From SB11 sp035906255 (GTDB lineage: Bacteria > Bacteroidota > Bacteroidia > UBA8524): a stretch of 64,000 bases of DNA. The stretch is taken from assembly GCA_035906255.1 (NCBI GenBank), contig JAMIFM010000018.1, forward strand, positions 186,001 through 250,000, written 5' to 3'. Below, one piece after another: positions 1-8,105 of this stretch (its first letter is position 1; each line of letters opens with the position of its first letter). A program made the translations under genes and the position numbers. The notes beneath the pieces were generated by a model, which had not been told where the DNA came from, made no database searches, and saw nothing but the letters and a program-made list of their open reading frames with translations.

Positions 1-458
1 GAAACATACAAAGGGTGCAAGCAAGAGGGATTGAAACACAAGCCGAACTTAGTATCAACTTAACCGATAAAAGTTATGTGAGGGCTGATGCCCGCTATTC
101 ATACACCGTTAGTACTAACGAGAAAAAGAAAAGCCAGTTTGACGACAGTTATAAAAAACAATTGCAATACGTGCCCTACCACATGGCTGTGTGCAACATT
201 GCGGGCGGTTATAAGTGCTGGTACTTAAATATTAACGGACAATATACGGGCAAACAGTTTGTTACCTCTGATAACACGGCATGGTTACCCGCATTTTATA
301 CCCTGAATATAATGGCAAGCTGGGGGCACAAGATAAAAGCACTTGATGTTGAGGTGCTTTTGCAGGCGCGCAACCTGTTTAATAAAGAATATACGGTGGT
401 GCAATGGGTGCCTATGCCCGGACGTAACTACCAACTTACAGTTCAACTAAACTTTTAA
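1..458 (+). CDS. TonB-dependent receptor, C-terminal fragment
   Basis: The reading frame is open from base 3 to the stop at 456-458, so this is the 3' end of a gene that starts outside the window; the GTG at base 15 is internal. The roughly 150 visible residues alternate polar and hydrophobic positions as in outer-membrane beta strands. They end with the segment MPGRNYQLTVQLNF, the usual end of a TonB-dependent receptor barrel with its terminal Phe. Such receptors import large nutrients across the outer membrane using TonB energy. Only 14 bp separate it from a propeller lipoprotein, so the two are probably co-transcribed, as BtuB and BtuG are in Bacteroides. The substrate cannot be read from this fragment; cobalamin or another corrinoid is a guess based on the neighbour. 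Confidence 0.88.
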   Translation, partial: NIQRVQARGIETQAELSINLTDKSYVRADARYSYTVSTNEKKKSQFDDSYKKQLQYVPYHMAVCNIAGGYKCWYLNINGQYTGKQFVTSDNTAWLPAFYTLNIMASWGHKIKALDVEVLLQARNLFNKEYTVVQWVPMPGRNYQLTVQLNF

Positions 459-472
459 TCCAAAACAATAAA

Positions 473-1519
473 ATGAAAAACCTGAAAAAAATCACAAACC
501 TGAGTCTTGCAGTAGCAATGGCCGCAATGGTATTGTTTTTAAACTCTTGTAAAGAAGATGACGATACCAAGCCCGGTACCACCCCCGCAAGCTACCAAGG
601 TGTTTTTGTAATTAACGAAGGTGGTTTCCTAAAAGGTAACTCAAGCGTTGATTTTTACAATCCTTCAAGCGGAGAGCTTAGCGATGATTTGTTTGCCAAG
701 AAAAACAGCCGTCCGTTGGGTGATATTTTGCAATCAATGACCAAGGTGGGCAACAAATTCTACCTTATTGTAAACAACTCGCAAAAAATTGAAGTGGTGA
801 ATGCAGAAACCTTTGTTTCAACTGCAACTATTAACAATATGGGTTCACCCCGCTTTTTGTTGCCTTTGTCTTCATCAGGTAACAAAAAGGCTTATGTAAC
901 TGATTTGTTTGGTGGTGTGATACACATTGTTGACCTTGATGCTGCAACTAAAACAGGTAGCATTACTTTGCCCGGTTGGAGCGAAAACATGGTTGAAGTA
1001 GGTACTGATGTGTATGTAAATAACTGGAGTAACAAAAAGGTGTACGAAATCAATTCAACCAATAACACAATTGCTGACAGTATTGTGCTTACCGGTTCAC
1101 CAAACGGGTTGGTAAAAGATAAAAACAACAAACTGTGGGTATTGGTGGATTCAGTAGGAGCTACCCAAGCCCGATTTATTCGTGTTAACCCTGCTAATAA
1201 TAGCGTTGAAGCCTCAATATTGTTTCCTGTAGGTCAATCGGCCAGTAAATTGGCTATTAACGGCAGCGGCGATAAGCTATACTATACCAGCAGCACAGGT
1301 GTGTATGAAATGGATATAACAGCATCAACACTACCTGCAACTGCAAAAAAGGCCGGTTATTTTTACGGTTTGGGTGTTGACCCTAAAGATGGTTCGGTAT
1401 ATGTTACCGATGCGCTTGATTTTAACCAAAAAGGAATTGTTTACCGTTTGAAAGCCGACGGTACTGAAAGCAATTTTAAAGTGGGTATAGTACCCGGCGG
1501 TTTCTTCTTTAATTATTAA
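473..1519 (+). CDS. Beta-propeller surface lipoprotein (DUF5074/YncE type, BtuG-like)
   Basis: The 348-aa product has a lipoprotein signal peptide with lipobox LNSC (lipidated Cys26), followed directly by an acidic KEDDD stretch. This resembles the lipoprotein export signal that sends Bacteroidota lipoproteins to the cell surface. The rest, about residues 40-348, repeats short segments of the type VDFYNP, IEVVNAET, VHIVDLDA and VYEINSTNN, the blade signature of YncE-like seven-bladed propellers (DUF5074). Proteins of this class beside a TonB receptor include BtuG, the surface cobalamin-binding partner of BtuB. Gene order supports that role here, but no ligand residues can be assigned. A strong terminator follows at 1561-1590. 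Confidence 0.82.
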   Translation: MKNLKKITNLSLAVAMAAMVLFLNSCKEDDDTKPGTTPASYQGVFVINEGGFLKGNSSVDFYNPSSGELSDDLFAKKNSRPLGDILQSMTKVGNKFYLIVNNSQKIEVVNAETFVSTATINNMGSPRFLLPLSSSGNKKAYVTDLFGGVIHIVDLDAATKTGSITLPGWSENMVEVGTDVYVNNWSNKKVYEINSTNNTIADSIVLTGSPNGLVKDKNNKLWVLVDSVGATQARFIRVNPANNSVEASILFPVGQSASKLAINGSGDKLYYTSSTGVYEMDITASTLPATAKKAGYFYGLGVDPKDGSVYVTDALDFNQKGIVYRLKADGTESNFKVGIVPGGFFFNY

Positions 1520-1560
1520 AAAGAATTGTGGAATAGTCCGTCAAGGATTACTTAATAATG

Positions 1561-1591
1561 AGTGTGGCCGCTATTGCGGCCACACTTTTTT
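1561..1591 (+). terminator. Rho-independent terminator after the receptor/propeller operon
   Basis: A perfect 11-bp inverted repeat (1561-1571 with 1576-1586, loop TATT, GC-rich core GGCCGC) is followed by a T-run. It lies 41 bp after the propeller lipoprotein stop. Confidence 0.93.
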
Positions 1592-1600
1592 ATTTTAAAG

Positions 1601-1623
1601 GATTAAACGTACTACGTTTAATC
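1601..1623. repeat. Perfect 23-bp palindrome between convergent genes
   Basis: GATTAAACGTA at 1601-1611 is exactly mirrored at 1613-1623 around a single C. There is no T-run on either side, so it is not a classical terminator. It lies 17 bp past the stop of the minus-strand response regulator and may stabilise that transcript's 3' end or bind a protein; neither is shown. Confidence 0.7.
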
Positions 1624-1639
1624 GCTGTATTTAATAGAT

Positions 1640-2020
1640 TTAGTGGATAATACGTTGCAAATCGTTTGTGGTAATGGGCTTAATAATATAGTCCTTTACA
1701 TCACTGTAGGTTTTTGCTTTTTCCATATCGTTAGGGTCTATGGATGAGCTAATCATATAGATAGTAATGGGTTTATCTATTGAAGTCTTCACTTTTGAAA
1801 AGCCGTCTAAAAACTGCCATCCGTCCATCACGGGCATATTAATATCCAGCAAAATAGTATCAGGTATTACATTTCCTGATGCCGAAAGATGATTAAGTGC
1901 CTTGAGGCCGTTTTCAAAAACCAGTATGTTGCTGCACAAATTGTTACGTGTGAGCATTCGTTTCACGCCCATTACAAACACCTCGTCGTCGTCAACAATA
2001 CAAGTAGTTATAGTATTCAT
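1640..2020 (-). CDS. Single-domain response regulator
   Basis: The 126-aa product is a stand-alone receiver (CheY-like) domain. Visible are the acidic cluster DDD at 10-12, the phosphoacceptor Asp59 in LLDINMPVMDGW, the Ser/Thr switch position in ISSS (91-93) and the conserved Lys114 in IIKP. There is no DNA-binding or enzymatic output domain. Its ATG overlaps the stop of the upstream histidine kinase in an ATGA (2017-2020), so the two are translationally coupled and very probably cognate. It presumably acts by protein-protein contact or in a phosphorelay. It is paralogous to the regulator at 60555-60959. Confidence 0.95.
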   Translation of the reverse strand: MNTITTCIVDDDEVFVMGVKRMLTRNNLCSNILVFENGLKALNHLSASGNVIPDTILLDINMPVMDGWQFLDGFSKVKTSIDKPITIYMISSSIDPNDMEKAKTYSDVKDYIIKPITTNDLQRIIH

Positions 2021-4518
2021 GATAAAAATATTTTAAATGTTGTTCCTTGGTTTACTTCACTTTCCACTTCAATCTTTCCGCCCATTACCTCCACTTGGTT
2101 TTTAGTGATAAAAAGGCCGATACCTTTTGCATCACTGTTTCCGTGAAAGGTTTTATACATCCCAAAGAGTTTTTCACCGTGTTTTTCTAAATCAATTCCT
2201 AAGCCATTATCTGCAATTTGAAGCATTTTTCTTCCGTCAACTTCTTTTATGTCCAATGTCACAACAGGGCTTCTTTCAGGATGACGGTACTTTATTCCGT
2301 TTGAGAGAAAATTAAGTAAAATGCTCTCCATGTATGCTGCGTTAAAACTCACTTCAATTTCGGCAGGTACATTGTTTATAATCGTGCCGCTTTTCAAAGT
2401 TATTTCACCGCTTAATACATCAATGGTTTTATCAATATAGCTTTTCAGATTAATTTTTTCCCGTTGCTTATTAATATTGGTTTGTATGCTCACTACTTCG
2501 TTCAAATTCCTGATAGCATCACTAAGAGCCAATGATATTCCTTTAAGATGGTTTACCATTTCTTCTTTTTCATCAATAGTTTCAGAATCGTCATACAGCC
2601 CCAGCACCATCTCCATATTGCCTGAATGCGACCTTAAATTGTGCGATACAATATGGGCAAAGTTAAGCAACCGTTTGTTTTGTTCGCCAATAATATCAAT
2701 GTATGATTTTTGCTCCGCCTCTTTTTCTTTTTGTTTATCAATGCTTTGCAATAACCCATACAAACGCAGGCATTTACCGTTTTCAAATTCAGCTTGGCTA
2801 ATCACCCTTACCCAACTTGTTTTTCCTTTAGCCGTCACAATTTGTAGCTCAAGGTCGTGCTGCGTGTTCTGTGTTATAGTTTCGGCCATTTCAGCCGTGT
2901 ATTTATTTCGCAGTTCATCATCCTTAATAAACTTCAACGAATCCTCAACAGTTGGTTCATACTCAGCAGGCACTTCATAAATAACCTTTGTCATTGCATC
3001 CCACTTCATTTTATTAGTGTTCATGTCAATTTCCCATGTACCAATCAGTGCCGTTTTTGATGTTTGCTCCAGTATGTTTTCAATTGTTTTCTTTTCAGCC
3101 TCCAGCAACTTTCTTTCAGTAACATCTAATGCCGTACCTATCATTTTCATTGGCTTACCTTTAGCATCATAATATACTTCGCCAAGAGCTTCAATATATT
3201 TTATGCCGCCTTGCTTAGGGCGTATTCTAAAGTCAACCTTGTAAGGTTTTGTATTGTCAAAAGTATCTGCAATTGCCTTTAATACCTTATCTACATCATC
3301 GGGGTACATCCTATCGGTAAAAGAATTATAGTTAGGCGAAATTTCACCCGGCTCAAACCCAAAAATCCTGTATTGTTCATCGCTCCAAATCTCTTTTCCC
3401 GTATTTATATCCCACTCCCAACTGCCCAGTTTAGCAATTTGTTGTGCTTTGGCAAGGCTTTCCCTGCCTTCTTTTATAATTTTTTCTGTGGTTCGCTGGT
3501 CAGTAATATCAAGATTTATACCTGTCAGTTTAACCACTTTGCCGTGTCTGTTGTAGTTAGAAACCGCTTGCGCTTTAATAATCCTTACAGCCCCGTCGGC
3601 TCTCAAAATTTTAAATTCGCTGTTAATTTCCTCTTTTCCATGCAATGCCAATCTCAGTTCTTTTATAACCCTTGATACATCATCGGGGTGTATGGTTTTA
3701 AACCATGCTTTCAATACCCCCCTTAAATCCGCAGGCGATATGCCGTAAATGCGGTACATCTCATCGTCCCAAATCAGTTTGTCGGTTTTTACATCGTATT
3801 CCCATATACCTATTTGGGCGGCACCGGTAGCCATAAACAACCTGTCGGTAGTTTGTGTCAGCAAATCATTAGCTATATTCAGTTTTCGTATAGTAGGTAA
3901 TACAATAACTACAAAACTCAGCAAGATTATTATAAGTGAAACTGCCGATAAGGATAGGAGTCCAATGTATGTGTTACGCTGTTTTTTTATATACTCACGT
4001 TCTAACTGAGAAACAATGGATTCCATTTCAAGCAAGTATTGTATGTCATACTTGCGCATTGTATCAATAACTGCATTTGAAGTTGCAGTATCAGGGTTGG
4101 CTATCAGTTGTTTTGCGGCATTAATTATTCCCGTGTGCTCAGTTGTTGTGCCTTCAATTTGTTGTTTAACAATTTGGCTGGGTTTTACTGTTATTCCAAA
4201 ATCACCGTTGCCATATAGCAGGGCATTATGGGCACGGTTAAACTGATTGCAAAACTTGTTTAGCGAATCAAAATGATCTTGTTGTGATTTTCCGTCTTCT
4301 CTTATTTGAGTAGTTATATTGTATGTGAGTTTTGAAATACGTTGACTAAGCATCCGTTGCCTTCCCGATACATTTATTATCGTAGCAGCTTCGTTATTTG
4401 TTTGTGTATTGTATCGAATAATCGGGATGTTAGTTATTATGATAACTATTATTATACCTAAAAAAACGAGGTACTTATTTCTCAACAACCTCGCGGTATT
4501 TATAAATTCATGCGTCAT
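2017..4518 (-). CDS. PAS-containing membrane sensor histidine kinase with PilJ-type input domain
   Basis: The 833-aa product has an N-terminal transmembrane helix (about 15-34), an extracytoplasmic segment (about 38-180) and a second helix (about 183-210). Three PAS/PAC units follow (about 225-342, 355-468 and 485-595), then a dimerisation region with His626 in SHNLRSHSGN, and a HATPase domain with N-box NFLSNGIKY (736-744), G1 DNGLGID (770-776) and G2 KGIGLFITK (798-806). The input domain starts with INVSGRQRMLSQRISKL, typical of the PilJ N-terminal domain and similar to the P-box of NarX-type sensors. The H-box lacks the usual Pro after LR. It probably autophosphorylates and passes phosphate to the overlapping receiver gene. 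The ligand is unknown. Confidence 0.92.
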   Translation of the reverse strand: MTHEFINTARLLRNKYLVFLGIIIVIIITNIPIIRYNTQTNNEAATIINVSGRQRMLSQRISKLTYNITTQIREDGKSQQDHFDSLNKFCNQFNRAHNALLYGNGDFGITVKPSQIVKQQIEGTTTEHTGIINAAKQLIANPDTATSNAVIDTMRKYDIQYLLEMESIVSQLEREYIKKQRNTYIGLLSLSAVSLIIILLSFVVIVLPTIRKLNIANDLLTQTTDRLFMATGAAQIGIWEYDVKTDKLIWDDEMYRIYGISPADLRGVLKAWFKTIHPDDVSRVIKELRLALHGKEEINSEFKILRADGAVRIIKAQAVSNYNRHGKVVKLTGINLDITDQRTTEKIIKEGRESLAKAQQIAKLGSWEWDINTGKEIWSDEQYRIFGFEPGEISPNYNSFTDRMYPDDVDKVLKAIADTFDNTKPYKVDFRIRPKQGGIKYIEALGEVYYDAKGKPMKMIGTALDVTERKLLEAEKKTIENILEQTSKTALIGTWEIDMNTNKMKWDAMTKVIYEVPAEYEPTVEDSLKFIKDDELRNKYTAEMAETITQNTQHDLELQIVTAKGKTSWVRVISQAEFENGKCLRLYGLLQSIDKQKEKEAEQKSYIDIIGEQNKRLLNFAHIVSHNLRSHSGNMEMVLGLYDDSETIDEKEEMVNHLKGISLALSDAIRNLNEVVSIQTNINKQREKINLKSYIDKTIDVLSGEITLKSGTIINNVPAEIEVSFNAAYMESILLNFLSNGIKYRHPERSPVVTLDIKEVDGRKMLQIADNGLGIDLEKHGEKLFGMYKTFHGNSDAKGIGLFITKNQVEVMGGKIEVESEVNQGTTFKIFLS

Positions 4519-4587
4519 TTTGGTTAGTAAATTCTATTATGACAGGGATTGTAATTACCGACGGTAACAAGATACTTTAAATTTTTC

Positions 4588-4598
4588 GCAAAAAAGTA
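4588..4598 (-). promoter_or_regulatory. Candidate control element shared with the second kinase gene
   Basis: On the minus strand this reads TACTTTTTTGC, 69 bases upstream of the kinase start codon. The identical 11-mer lies 68 bases upstream of the paralogous kinase at 63562-63572. It resembles, but does not match exactly, the Bacteroidota -7 box TAnnTTTG. A 13-bp palindrome (TTACCG-A-CGGTAA, 4555-4567) lies between it and the gene. Confidence 0.4.
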
Positions 4599-4695
4599 CT
4601 AAAAATTTAAAAAAATGATGTTTCATCGAATATTCGTTAAAAATTGACTCCGGTGCGGGGATTGTGCCGGGGATATTCATATACATAAAAGGCTG

Positions 4696-4703
4696 TATCT
4701 TTG
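4696..4703 (+). promoter_or_regulatory. Bacteroidota -7 promoter box for the PaaN-type gene
   Basis: TATCTTTG matches TAnnTTTG exactly and ends 19 bases before the ATG at 4723. No good TTG -33 element is visible at the expected distance, so only the -7 half is supported. Confidence 0.6.
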
Positions 4704-4722
4704 CACAAATTTTAGAAAGAAT

Positions 4723-6387
4723 ATGAACCAAGCAGCATCATTGTTTGAAAAGCACAAGCCTACGCTTGATGCAGCCATAAAAGCTATCAGCGAGCGTAAT
4801 TACTATACACCTTATCCTGAAAACCCAAAAGCCTATGCCGAAGACGGCGATGCTAACGGAAAGAGTTATTTTCAGAAGCAGTTGAATAATGGGTTTGGTG
4901 AGCTATTACAAACCGGCGAAGTTGCCCATATTGGTGAAGAGGTTTCTCCGTTTTTGCAATTAGGCTTGGGTGTTACCTATCCAGCGTTTTCTCCCGAACA
5001 ATTGATAGCCAATGCTAAAACTGCTCAAAAGCAATGGGGCAAAACCAATGTTGAAGAACGTACCGGTGTTTTAATTGAAACGCTTGAACAAATAATCCCG
5101 CGCTTTTTTGATATAGCCTATGCAACCATGCACACTACCGGGCAAGGTTTTGTAATGTCGTTTCAGGCCAGCGGGCCTCATGCAAACGATAGGGCACTTG
5201 AAGCCATTACAATGGGCTACATGGAACTTACCCGTTTTCCGCAAGAAGTAATGTGGGTTAAAAACATGGGTAAGTTTGATATAAATATTCGTAAAAACTG
5301 GAAAGCTGTGCCCAAAGGCATCAGCTTGGTAATAGGCTGTTCTACTTTCCCCACATGGAATACTGTTCCGGGCTTATATGCCAGTTTAATTACAGGTAAC
5401 CCTGTGATTGTGAAACCGCACCCCAAAGCAATTTTACCTATTGCTATTGTTGTGGCAGAAATACAAAAAGTATTGAAAGCAAACGGCTTTGACCCAAACA
5501 TTGTTCAATTAGCCGTAGATACAGTTTCACAGCCTATTACTAAACAATTGGCTGAGAACACTGAGGTTAAGTTGGTTGATTTTACAGGAAGCTCAAGCTT
5601 TGGTAATTACGTTGAAAACCTGAGTGGTAAAGATGTATTTACCGAAAAAGCAGGTGTAAACTCAGTGATATTGGATTCAGCCGCTGATATTAATGCTGTG
5701 ATGCAAAACATTGCATTTTCAGTGTCGTTGTATTCAAAACAAATGTGCACCGCACCCCAAAATATTTTCATTTCAAAAGAAGGAGTTAAAACTCCTGATG
5801 GTGTTGTTGCTTACGATGATGCGGTGAATATGCTTGCCGAAGCCATTAAAGGCATTGTAAACCACCCTAAGATGGGAGCCTTTACGTTGGGCGGTATCCA
5901 AGCCGATGCTACCATACAACGTGTACAAGCTGCTGCGGGTGCAGGCGGACGTATGGTACTTGCAAGTGTGCAGGTTGCTAATCCTGAATTTGAGAATGCC
6001 CGTACTGCAAGCCCAAGTTTGATTGAAGTGGGAGTGGAGCAAAAAGACTTGTATTTAACCGAGTGTTTTGGCCCCGTAGTGTTTGTAATTAAAACCAACA
6101 ATACAGCCCACTCATTACAATTAGTAAAAGAATCGGCTGAGGCGCATGGTGCTATTACTTGTTTAGCCTACACTACCGATGCGGCTGCACAAACTACAAT
6201 TGAAGATGAAATGAACAGCGTGTTTACACCCGTATCATTCAACTTCACAGGCGCAATATTTGTGAACCAGCACGCTGCTTTTTCTGATTTTCACGTTACA
6301 GGTGGGAACCCTGCCGGTAATGCAAGTTTCACCAACCCCGAATATATTAACAAACGATTTGTTTGGGTTGGAAACCGTTTCGCATAA
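4723..6387 (+). CDS. paaN: PaaN-type aldehyde dehydrogenase (phenylacetate pathway)
   Basis: The 554-aa product belongs to the aldehyde dehydrogenase superfamily and matches the PaaN_2 type in length and layout. Visible are the cofactor-binding segment with Lys231 in VKPHPKA, the Rossmann motif VDFTGSSSFGN (285-295), the general base Glu308 in EKAGVNS and the catalytic Cys342 in KQMCTAPQN. In phenylacetate degradation this enzyme oxidises the semialdehyde formed after ring opening of oxepin-CoA. It has no C-terminal MaoC hydratase domain, unlike the PaaZ fusion. No other paa gene lies in the window, so it is an orphan here; it may act on another CoA-linked or aromatic-derived aldehyde. A terminator lies at 6478-6510. 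Confidence 0.87.
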   Translation: MNQAASLFEKHKPTLDAAIKAISERNYYTPYPENPKAYAEDGDANGKSYFQKQLNNGFGELLQTGEVAHIGEEVSPFLQLGLGVTYPAFSPEQLIANAKTAQKQWGKTNVEERTGVLIETLEQIIPRFFDIAYATMHTTGQGFVMSFQASGPHANDRALEAITMGYMELTRFPQEVMWVKNMGKFDINIRKNWKAVPKGISLVIGCSTFPTWNTVPGLYASLITGNPVIVKPHPKAILPIAIVVAEIQKVLKANGFDPNIVQLAVDTVSQPITKQLAENTEVKLVDFTGSSSFGNYVENLSGKDVFTEKAGVNSVILDSAADINAVMQNIAFSVSLYSKQMCTAPQNIFISKEGVKTPDGVVAYDDAVNMLAEAIKGIVNHPKMGAFTLGGIQADATIQRVQAAAGAGGRMVLASVQVANPEFENARTASPSLIEVGVEQKDLYLTECFGPVVFVIKTNNTAHSLQLVKESAEAHGAITCLAYTTDAAAQTTIEDEMNSVFTPVSFNFTGAIFVNQHAAFSDFHVTGGNPAGNASFTNPEYINKRFVWVGNRFA

Positions 6388-6477
6388 TCCGTTGTTTATA
6401 CTTCTATGGTAGATAGAGCCAACTAATGGCACTTTGCCGTGCGAATGTAGTAAATGATTGTTCTGCAAAGGCATAAC

Positions 6478-6510
6478 AAAAAGGGTATCCATAGGGTACC
6501 CTTTTTCTTT
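6478..6510 (+). terminator. Rho-independent terminator after paaN
   Basis: AAAAAGGGTA (6478-6487) pairs with TACCCTTTTT (6497-6506) across a 9-base loop, and the T-rich tail continues to 6510. Confidence 0.82.
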
Positions 6511-6576
6511 ATTAAGAATGAGTCTAAATTTAAGTGTCTCTTAAACAGTTGTTTATACAAATATTATACAAAACGT

Positions 6577-6607
6577 TTTGATGTTTAAACATTGATTTTT
6601 AGCTTTG
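6577..6607 (+). promoter_or_regulatory. Full Bacteroidota promoter for the YceI gene
   Basis: TTTG at 6577-6580, exactly 19 bases, then TAGCTTTG at 6600-6607: a complete match to the TTTG-N19-TAnnTTTG consensus. It ends 26 bases before the ATG at 6634. This rules out the upstream in-frame ATG at 6592, which lies inside the promoter. Confidence 0.85.
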
Positions 6608-6633
6608 TACAAATAATTACACAAGAAACTATT

Positions 6634-7293
6634 ATGAAAAAAGTATTTGTAGTACTATTTGCTGCTGCATCATTAGCGGCTTGCAAACAAAACACTAAAA
6701 CTTCAAACGAAGCAGGCCAAGTAGCTCAAGCTTCTGATTCTGCTGCAACTTATACAGTTGATGCTGCTGCCAGCACTTTGGGCTGGAGCGGTTCAAAAGT
6801 TGTTTCAGGTTCACACACCGGTACTATCGGTATCCAAACCGGTATCCTTTCGTTTGAAGGCGGCGAACTTAAATCAGGTAACTTTACCATTGATATGAAA
6901 GCTATCAAAAACACCGACATTACTGATGCTGCTGAAAACGCTAAATTGGTAGGTCACCTTTCAAGCCCTGATTTCTTTAACGTTGATAGTTTCCCAACTG
7001 CTACTTTTGAAATTACTAAAGTTGAAAAACTTGCTGCTGCTGATGCAAACGGCAATACTCACAGCGTAAGCGGTAACCTTTCTATTAAAAACAACAGCCG
7101 CGAAATTACTTTCCCAGCTAAAATAACAACTGCTGAAGGTACAGTAACAGCTACTGCAAAAACTGAAATCAACCGTTTGGAGTGGAACGTAATGTGGGGT
7201 AACGAGAAAGACACTAAAGCCCGTGCTTTCTTGAAAGAGAACTTCCTTAGCAACATTATTGGTATCAATATCAATCTTGTAGGTAAAAAGTAA
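6634..7293 (+). CDS. YceI-family lipoprotein
   Basis: Starting at 6634 the product is 219 aa with a lipoprotein signal (MKKVFVVLFAAASLAAC, lipidated Cys17). The mature part shows the YceI pattern: a start near LGWSGSKVVSGSHTGTI, the segment GELKSGNFTIDMKAI, and KLVGHLSSPDFFNVDSFP, followed by beta-rich sequence. YceI proteins are small periplasmic or outer-membrane lipocalin-like barrels; some bind polyisoprenoids. The substrate here is unknown. The gene is monocistronic, between a strong promoter and a terminator. Codon use and gene length look normal for the family. Confidence 0.93.
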   Translation: MKKVFVVLFAAASLAACKQNTKTSNEAGQVAQASDSAATYTVDAAASTLGWSGSKVVSGSHTGTIGIQTGILSFEGGELKSGNFTIDMKAIKNTDITDAAENAKLVGHLSSPDFFNVDSFPTATFEITKVEKLAAADANGNTHSVSGNLSIKNNSREITFPAKITTAEGTVTATAKTEINRLEWNVMWGNEKDTKARAFLKENFLSNIIGININLVGKK

Positions 7294-7322
7294 TCACAAC
7301 AGATCAGATACTTTGTATATAT

Positions 7323-7355
7323 AACCCGCATGGCTTATGCTATGCGGGTTTTTTA
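7323..7355 (+). terminator. Rho-independent terminator after the YceI gene
   Basis: AACCCGCATGGC (7323-7334) pairs with GCTATGCGGGTT (7339-7350), with one G-U pair and loop TTAT; a T-run follows. Confidence 0.93.
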
Positions 7356-7487
7356 TTACAGGCAAATTCAAACCTGTAAAACAAAATAATCGTTCAGTAA
7401 AAAAAGTGTGCGTATAAGTGTAGTTTTAAGATGCATTTTACACGCCATACAAGTAAAAGTAGTATTATTGCACCAAATCAAGAAAGT

Positions 7488-8027
7488 ATGACTAACAACA
7501 TAGTTAAAGCCGTATTAGCTATTCTTTGTGTTATAGTGGGTTATTTGTGTTATGACTCTGTTGCATCAACACTGCGTATGCAAAATCAGATAGCGTATGT
7601 TGAGGGCAAAATTATCAAACGTTTGACTGAGATTAAAGAAGCGCAGTTTGCTTACAAAGATGCTTATGGGGTTTTTGCTCCCAGCTTTGACAGTCTTGAA
7701 TACGGCCTTAAAAATGGTAAAATCGTTGAGTTGAAACAAATAGGCGAGCTTACTGAGGCAAACCAAACCGTTGAAATTGACACAATGTATGTAACCATTG
7801 CCGATAAGTTGAAAGAAAAAATCACCAACTTCGATTCGCTGCGTTTTGTACCTTGTTCAAACAAAGTTGAATTTAAAGTAGCATCAGGTAATGTAAACCG
7901 TAACGGTGTTACGCTTCAAGTATTTGAAGTAATAGACCCTAAACCTGTGAATAAAAAACGTGCCCTTAAGGTAGGTTCGCTAAATGATGCGATATACACA
8001 GGTAACTGGGAAAAACAAGAAAACTAA
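7488..8027 (+). CDS. Membrane-anchored protein of unknown function
   Basis: I chose the ATG at 7488; the longer frame from 7431 adds a 19-residue head with no signal or membrane character. The resulting 179-aa protein has one N-terminal transmembrane helix (about 4-22) and then a mostly soluble, probably periplasmic, part. The first soluble stretch is helical (ending near LTEIKEAQFAYKDAYG), and a beta-rich region follows. The helix-plus-AYKDAYG arrangement is loosely like a pseudopilin stalk, but no prepilin peptidase site is present. I do not recognise the family. It lies upstream of DUF3822, rsmD and coaD but is separated from them by a terminator (8057-8079). Confidence 0.75.
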   Translation: MTNNIVKAVLAILCVIVGYLCYDSVASTLRMQNQIAYVEGKIIKRLTEIKEAQFAYKDAYGVFAPSFDSLEYGLKNGKIVELKQIGELTEANQTVEIDTMYVTIADKLKEKITNFDSLRFVPCSNKVEFKVASGNVNRNGVTLQVFEVIDPKPVNKKRALKVGSLNDAIYTGNWEKQEN

Positions 8028-8056
8028 CAACGTCTCTACAAAGGCGGTTACAATAT

Positions 8057-8079
8057 AAAGCCCTGAAAAGGGCTTTTTT
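8057..8079 (+). terminator. Rho-independent terminator
   Basis: AAAGCCCT (8057-8064) pairs with AGGGCTTT (8069-8076) around a GAAA tetraloop, followed by TTT. Confidence 0.9.
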
Positions 8080-8105
8080 AGTATATATTGCCATATAAAT
8101 AGCCT

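Noticed and set aside
1640..4518. PorX/PorY regulators of the T9SS
   Set aside because: PorX has a second, PglZ-like domain after the receiver; this regulator, like the one at 60555, is receiver-only.
6592..6633. Upstream ATG start for the YceI gene
   Set aside because: It would place the start codon inside the promoter and prefix a non-signal sequence before an obvious lipoprotein signal.
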